A stretch of DNA of 18,232 bases from JARRNJ01 sp037385045 (GTDB lineage: Bacteria; Pseudomonadota; Gammaproteobacteria; JASBUN01). The position numbers and the translations under genes are program-made. Below are positions 13,809 through 18,232 of the stretch, piece after piece. The notes under the pieces were generated by a model. That model searched no databases and was not told the DNA's origin. It saw nothing but the letters and a program-made list of their open reading frames with translations. The stretch lies in contig JARRNJ010000050.1 of the NCBI GenBank assembly GCA_037385045.1, positions 1 through 18,232 on the forward strand, written 5' to 3'. Position 1 is the first letter of the stretch. Every line of letters begins with the position of its first letter.

Positions 13809-14951
13809 TCAGGGGGACAACAGTTTTCGATGCGTGTGTATGGACATCAGCATACCGAAACCGGCCATTAAGGTCACCATGGATGTGCCGCCGTAGCTGA
13901 TCAGCGGCAACGGCAGCCCGACCACCGGCAGCAGTCCGATCACCATGCCGGTGTTGACGAACACGTAGACGAAGAACGTGAGGCTGAGGCTGCCCGCCAG
14001 CAGGCGCGAGTAGGTATCCTGCGCCTGCAAAGCGATGTACAGGCCGCGCACGACGATAAACGTGTACAGCGCCAGCAGCAGCAGTACGCCGAAGAGGCCG
14101 AACTCTTCGCTGATGACGGCGAAAATGAAATCGGTGTGGCGTTCGGGCAGGAAATCCAATTGTGACTGGGTGCCGTTCAGCCATCCTTTGCCGTACATGC
14201 CGCCCGAACCGACGGCGATCACCGACTGGATGATGTGGTAGCCGGCGCCCAGCGGGTCGCGCTCCGGGTTGAGGAAGGTGAGCACGCGCATACGCTGGTA
14301 GTCGTGCAGCACGTAATGCCAGACCGGGTAGGCCATGGCCAGCACCAGCAGCAGGCCGCCCGCCAGGATGCGCCAGCGCAGGCCGGCGAGAAACAAGGTG
14401 AAAAAGCCGGCGCTCGCGATCAGCAGTGACGTGCCCAGATCGGGCTGTTTGGCGACCAGCACGAACGGCACACCGATCAGCACCAGGCTGACGAACAGGT
14501 GCAGCGGCCGCGGCGGGAGCGATGTCTCCGCCAGATACCACGCGATCATCATGGGTACGGCGAGTTTCATCAACTCCGAGGGCTGGAAGCGCACGATGCC
14601 GAGGTCGAGCCAGCGCTGCGCACCCTTGCCGATCTCGCCGATGACCAGCACCGCGATCAGCAGCAGCACGCCGAAGACGAATACCCGCGGCGTCCAGCGC
14701 CGCAGGGTCTGAGGCGACACCTGCGCCACCGTCACCATTACGGCGAATGCGATCCCCAGGCGGATGACTTGGCGGCCGACTGCATCCAGGTCTTCGCCGC
14801 TGGCGCTGTAGAGAATGAACAAGCCGGCGGTGATCACCGTCAGCAGTGCGATCAGCAGCGGCACGTCGATGTGCAGACCACGCAGCAGACGCATGATGCC
14901 GGTTTCCGCCGGTGATGCACCTGCAAAGTTATAGGGGTCTTCCAGTTTCAT
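13809..14951 (-). CDS. rodA: Rod-shape peptidoglycan glycosyltransferase RodA
   Basis: RodA (also MrdB) is the SEDS-family integral membrane enzyme that polymerises lipid II into glycan strands during elongation, working with PBP2. The 380-residue protein has about ten hydrophobic segments from residue 28 on. SEDS signatures are visible: GAQRWLDLG (about 110-118), RFQPSELMKL (121-130), the large periplasmic loop with GSGGMYGKGWLNGTQSQLDFLPERHTDFIF containing the catalytic Asp274, and PLPLISYGGTS near the C-terminus. The ATG at 14951 overlaps the mrdA stop as ATGA, so the two partners are translationally coupled. All key residues are present. Confidence 0.96.
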   Translation of the reverse strand: MKLEDPYNFAGASPAETGIMRLLRGLHIDVPLLIALLTVITAGLFILYSASGEDLDAVGRQVIRLGIAFAVMVTVAQVSPQTLRRWTPRVFVFGVLLLIAVLVIGEIGKGAQRWLDLGIVRFQPSELMKLAVPMMIAWYLAETSLPPRPLHLFVSLVLIGVPFVLVAKQPDLGTSLLIASAGFFTLFLAGLRWRILAGGLLLVLAMAYPVWHYVLHDYQRMRVLTFLNPERDPLGAGYHIIQSVIAVGSGGMYGKGWLNGTQSQLDFLPERHTDFIFAVISEEFGLFGVLLLLALYTFIVVRGLYIALQAQDTYSRLLAGSLSLTFFVYVFVNTGMVIGLLPVVGLPLPLISYGGTSMVTLMAGFGMLMSIHTHRKLLSP

Positions 14952-16798
14952 GACGGGTTGTCGTGCTCCAGGTATTCCTCCAGCACCTTGCCGGCGATGG
15001 GCGCGGCGACCGATCCGCCGCTGCCGCCGTGCTCCACTACCACCGCCAGTGCGATCTTGGGATCGTCGGCCGGGGCGAAGGCGATGAACAGTGCGTGGTC
15101 CCGCAGTTTGGGCGCCACGGTTGCTTCATCATATTCCTCTTCCTGCTTGATGCCGAATACCTGTGCCGTGCCGGTCTTGCCGGCGATCTTGAACGGCAGG
15201 TGTTTGAGCCGGTAAGCGGTGCCGTGTGGCCCGTAGACCACGTCGGTCATGGCCTTGATGACATAGTTCCAGGTGTCTTTCTTCACGTCGGTGATCGGCG
15301 GCTCGGTTTTCACCGCCTGCAGCGTCATGCGCTTGGTGCTTGGGTTCTGAACGGCGTGCAGCATGCGCGGCACCACCCGGAAGCCGCGCATGGACAGCGT
15401 GGCGGTGGCCGACGCCAGCTGCAGCGGCGTGGTCAGCATGAAGCCCTGGCCGATGCCGGTGTTCAGCGTTTCACCCGGAAACCAGGGTTGGCCGCGTGTT
15501 TTCCGCTTCCACTGCCGCGACGGCAGCAGTCCCGGGCGTTCGGCGTTCATGTCGATGCCGGTGCGCTGGCCGAAGCCGAACTGGTGCAGGAAGTCGTGAA
15601 TGTGATCGATGCCCAGGTGATAGGCGAGATTGTAGAAGTACACGTCGCATGACTGAGTGATGGCCTGATCGAGGTTGACCCGGCCATGGCCCCACCTTTT
15701 CCAGTCGCGGAACTTGCGCTCTTCGTTGGGCAGCTTGTAGTAGCCGGGACAGAAGATGGTTTGGGTGCCGTTGGTGGTGCCGTAGTGCAGGCCCGCCAGT
15801 CCGATGAAGGGCTTGATGGTGGAGCCCGGCGGGTATTGGCCCAGCAGTGCGCGATTGTACAGCGGTTGCGAAGGGTTATTGCGCAGGGCCCGGTAGTCTT
15901 TGCGGCTGATGCCGTTGACGAACAGGTTCGGGTCGTAGCCGGGTTTGCTCACCAGCGCCAGCACTTCGCCCGTCTTGGGGTTGATGGCGACGATAGAGCC
16001 GTTGTAGTCGCCGAGCGCCTTTTCGGCGGCCTCCTGCAGGCGCAGGTCGATGGAAAGATAGACGTTGCGGCCCGGTACCGGCGGCTGTTTCTGCAGGGTG
16101 CGCATGATGCGCCCCTGAGCGTTGGTTTCCACCTGCTGATAACCCACTTTGCCGTGCAGGATATCCTCGTAATATTTTTCGATACCGATTTTGCCCACGT
16201 GACTGGTGCCGCGGTAGTTGGTGGCATCCAGATGCTGCAGGTCTTGCTCTGAAATCCGTCCCACATAACCGACCACGTGCGCCATGCTGCTGCCCGTGGT
16301 GTAGTGGCGCGTCAGTCGGGCGACGATGTTGACGCCCGGCAGCCGGTGGCGGATCACCGCCAGGCGCGCGACCTCGGTGTCGCTCAGGTGGAAGCGCAAC
16401 GGGATGCTCTCGAATGGGCGTGATCGCTTGACCGTTTCCTGGAACTGCTTGAGATCGTCGTCGGAGATGTCCACCGTCTGGCGCAGCTGCGCCAGCAGCT
16501 TTTTCATGTTCTTGACCTGCTCCGGGATGATTTCCAGGCGGTAGGAGGGAACGTTGTCGGCCAGCAGCACACCGTTGCGGTCGAAGATCAGGCCGCGCGT
16601 GGGCGCGATGGGCAGCACCTTGACGCGGTTGTCGTTGGACAGGGTGGTGTAGTGCTGGTGATCGATGACTTGCAAGTACACCAGTCGCGAGACGGTCACC
16701 GCCAGCGCCAGCACGATGAATACCAGCACCGCGACGACACGGTGCAGGAACAGGCGGCTTTCGGACGAGTAATCCTTGAGGGTGACGCGGCGGCTCAT
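14948..16798 (-). CDS. mrdA: Penicillin-binding protein 2 (peptidoglycan transpeptidase)
   Basis: PBP2 is the class B transpeptidase that cross-links strands made by RodA during lateral growth. The 616-residue protein has a single N-terminal membrane anchor (VVAVLVFIVLALAVTVSRLVYL, about 21-42). The pedestal domain follows (PTRGLIFDRNGVLLADN, then about 90-230). The transpeptidase domain has STIK (Ser326, Lys329), SCD (382-384) and KTG (540-542). Asp384 in the second motif is usual for PBP2 proteins. The ATG at 16798 comes 25 bases after mreD with only a weak ribosome site. Length and motif spacing fit the family. Confidence 0.97.
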   Translation of the reverse strand: MSRRVTLKDYSSESRLFLHRVVAVLVFIVLALAVTVSRLVYLQVIDHQHYTTLSNDNRVKVLPIAPTRGLIFDRNGVLLADNVPSYRLEIIPEQVKNMKKLLAQLRQTVDISDDDLKQFQETVKRSRPFESIPLRFHLSDTEVARLAVIRHRLPGVNIVARLTRHYTTGSSMAHVVGYVGRISEQDLQHLDATNYRGTSHVGKIGIEKYYEDILHGKVGYQQVETNAQGRIMRTLQKQPPVPGRNVYLSIDLRLQEAAEKALGDYNGSIVAINPKTGEVLALVSKPGYDPNLFVNGISRKDYRALRNNPSQPLYNRALLGQYPPGSTIKPFIGLAGLHYGTTNGTQTIFCPGYYKLPNEERKFRDWKRWGHGRVNLDQAITQSCDVYFYNLAYHLGIDHIHDFLHQFGFGQRTGIDMNAERPGLLPSRQWKRKTRGQPWFPGETLNTGIGQGFMLTTPLQLASATATLSMRGFRVVPRMLHAVQNPSTKRMTLQAVKTEPPITDVKKDTWNYVIKAMTDVVYGPHGTAYRLKHLPFKIAGKTGTAQVFGIKQEEEYDEATVAPKLRDHALFIAFAPADDPKIALAVVVEHGGSGGSVAAPIAGKVLEEYLEHDNPS

Positions 16799-16823
16799 AG
16801 GTGCGTTTTGGTCCGTGCCGGCT

Positions 16824-17315
16824 TCAGCTGACCTTGAAGCGGCGGCGAAGGTCTCTCAGCAGCACGAATACCCAGGGCCACAGGACCATACTGACCACCG
16901 ACGGCATCCAGTAGATCCAGCCCTTGCTGGTCTGTCCGGCGGTGATGCCGTCGAACCATAGGATCAGCAGTTGGTAGAGCGCCAGCAGTACCAGCACGGT
17001 GACTGCCTGCTGCCAGAGGGGGAACACGCGGATGCGCTGGTGCAGGTTCAGGGTGATATAGGCGATCACCGCCAGCCCCAACGCGTGCTGGCCCAGCAGT
17101 GCCCCCTTGAGCACGTCCACCAGCAGGCCGACGACCCAGCCGATGCCGACGCCGACCCGCTGGGGCAGCGCCATGCACCAGTAGATCAACACCAATGCCG
17201 GCCACTCCGGCCGGTAGTACTCGGCCCATTCCGGCAGCGGCAGGATGGTCAGCATCAGCGCGACCACCAGACTGAGGAAAATGATCCAGCCGCCTTGATG
17301 CCGCACCAGCGTCAT
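16824..17315 (-). CDS. mreD: Rod-shape-determining protein MreD
   Basis: MreD is a small inner-membrane protein of the elongasome that binds MreC. The 163-residue protein is strongly hydrophobic with about five membrane segments (for example GWIIFLSLVVALMLTILPLP, PALVLIYWCMALP, LGLAVIAYITLNL, AVTVLVLLALYQLLIL and SVVSMVLWPWVFVLL). The conserved stretch VGVGIGWVVGLLVDVLKGALLGQHALGLAVIAY is typical. The protein ends in a basic tail, RDLRRRFKVS. Its ATG at 17315 overlaps the mreC stop as ATGA, as expected for coupled expression. Confidence 0.94.
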   Translation of the reverse strand: MTLVRHQGGWIIFLSLVVALMLTILPLPEWAEYYRPEWPALVLIYWCMALPQRVGVGIGWVVGLLVDVLKGALLGQHALGLAVIAYITLNLHQRIRVFPLWQQAVTVLVLLALYQLLILWFDGITAGQTSKGWIYWMPSVVSMVLWPWVFVLLRDLRRRFKVS

Positions 17316-18214
17316 GGTTTCTTCACCGGACGGCGGTGGCGCTTGTCGGGAGTGGCGCCGGCGGCGCGGTACGGCTTGCGCTTGCCCTTGTCGGTGTCGC
17401 CGGACCAGACCAACAACACCTCGCGGCTGCGGTCCAGGTGCGCTGTCGGTGTTGCGGTCACTTTGGCAAATGCAGAGCCCGGGTCGCGCACCACCTTGGT
17501 GACGCGGGCAACGGGATAGCCCGGGGGAAACACGCCGCCCAGGCCCGAAGTAACCAACAGATCACCTTTGCGGATTTCGGCGTTGTTGGGCAGATAGGGC
17601 AGCTCCAGCCGGTTGATGGCACCCGTGCCCACCGCCAGGGTACGCAGCCCGTTACGGTTGTCCTGGATCGGGATGATGTGGCTGGGATCGGTGACCAGCC
17701 GCACGGTCGCGGTGAGTGGGCCCACCTGGATCACCTGGCCCATGACCCCGTGGGCATCGAGCACCGGTTGATCCACGTATGCATGATCGGTGCTGCCCTT
17801 GTTGATGACGATGAGCTGGCGGTACGGATCCAGGTCGACCCGGTAGAGTTCGGCGATCAGCACCCGGTCGGCGACTTTGAATGAAGAGCCGAGCAATTCC
17901 TGCAGGCGGCGGTTTTCCGCCTGCAGGGCGTCGAATTTCTGCATTTGCGCCTGCAACAGCAGATTCTGGTAACGGAGGCTGGCGTTCTCCTCGATCAGGT
18001 TCTGGCGCGAGGAAAAATTCTCCGAGGCCCATTGGGCGACGTCTACGGGAAGGTTGACCAGATAGCGGATCGGGTAGACCACCACCTGCAATCCGGCGCG
18101 TACGGTCTGCAGATGCTGTTGCTTGTGATCCAGGGTCATCAGCAGGATCGACGCCAGTACCAGCAATACCAGCCGTACCGTAATCGAAGGACCCCGTGTA
18201 AATAACAGCTTGAT
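17312..18214 (-). CDS. mreC: Rod-shape-determining protein MreC
   Basis: MreC is a bitopic protein whose periplasmic part scaffolds PBP2-RodA and activates it. The protein shows a basic N-terminus (KLLFTRGPSITVR), one membrane segment (about LVLLVLASILLMTL), a coiled coil (about NLIEENASLRYQNLLLQ to AENRRLQELL) and the two beta-barrel domains (VLIAELYRVDLDPYRQLIVINKGS; GVMGQVIQVGPLTATVRLVTDPSHIIPI; GDLLVTSGLGGVFPPGYPVARV). The tail is Lys/Arg-rich. The start is uncertain. An in-frame stop lies at 18229-18227, and the only standard start codon is TTG at 18166, which would cut the membrane segment. A GAGAGG (18228-18223) is ideally spaced before ATC at 18214, used here as the provisional start (300 residues). 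Confidence 0.93.
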   Translation of the reverse strand: MKLLFTRGPSITVRLVLLVLASILLMTLDHKQQHLQTVRAGLQVVVYPIRYLVNLPVDVAQWASENFSSRQNLIEENASLRYQNLLLQAQMQKFDALQAENRRLQELLGSSFKVADRVLIAELYRVDLDPYRQLIVINKGSTDHAYVDQPVLDAHGVMGQVIQVGPLTATVRLVTDPSHIIPIQDNRNGLRTLAVGTGAINRLELPYLPNNAEIRKGDLLVTSGLGGVFPPGYPVARVTKVVRDPGSAFAKVTATPTAHLDRSREVLLVWSGDTDKGKRKPYRAAGATPDKRHRRPVKKP

Positions 18215-18232
18215 TGGGTTGGCCTCTCAGTC

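Overview
The window is an 18.2 kb, GC-rich stretch that reads as a gammaproteobacterial chromosome. This placement is inferred from gene content and order: mreC-mreD-mrdA-rodA-mltB-rlpA-dacA-dat-ybeD-lipB-lipA, and lptD divergent from amgK-murU. Pseudomonas-type MurNAc recycling genes and the protein style suggest a Chromatiales-like or related lineage. The species cannot be named from the sequence. No tRNA, rRNA, transposase or CRISPR array was seen.

Layout. Positions 1-1042 (minus) hold the N-terminal part of lptD, cut by the window edge, with an unusually long Pro/Ala-rich linker. Positions 1043-2001 are a 959 bp divergent intergenic region with three 18-bp tandem repeats beside a perfect 10-bp hairpin. 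The plus strand from 2002 to 7445 carries amgK and murU (cell-wall sugar recycling). They are followed by three less characterised genes: a GCS2-type glutamate-cysteine ligase-like enzyme, an AstE/AspA-type zinc amidohydrolase and a GT-B glycosyltransferase-like protein. A perfect 18-bp palindrome lies between the first two of these, and the last two overlap by 4 bases. Positions 7446-7529 are a short convergent intergenic region with 7-bp tandem repeats and a long imperfect hairpin.

The minus strand from 18232 down to 7530 is one long collinear block. mreC, mreD, mrdA (PBP2) and rodA build the lateral-wall elongation machine. mltB and rlpA are lytic transglycosylases, and dacA (PBP5) trims stem peptides. 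dat is a D-amino-acid transaminase that can supply D-Ala or D-Glu. ybeD, lipB and lipA handle lipoate attachment and synthesis. Many junctions overlap (mreC/mreD, mrdA/rodA, mltB/rlpA, ybeD/lipB), which fits operonic expression.

Most of the window is conserved housekeeping. The parts most worth a second look are the ligase/amidohydrolase/glycosyltransferase trio, whose combined enzyme types resemble those of glycosyl-thiol pathways although no product is known; the structured lptD-amgK intergenic region; the LptD linker; and the apparent lack of a canonical start codon for mreC.
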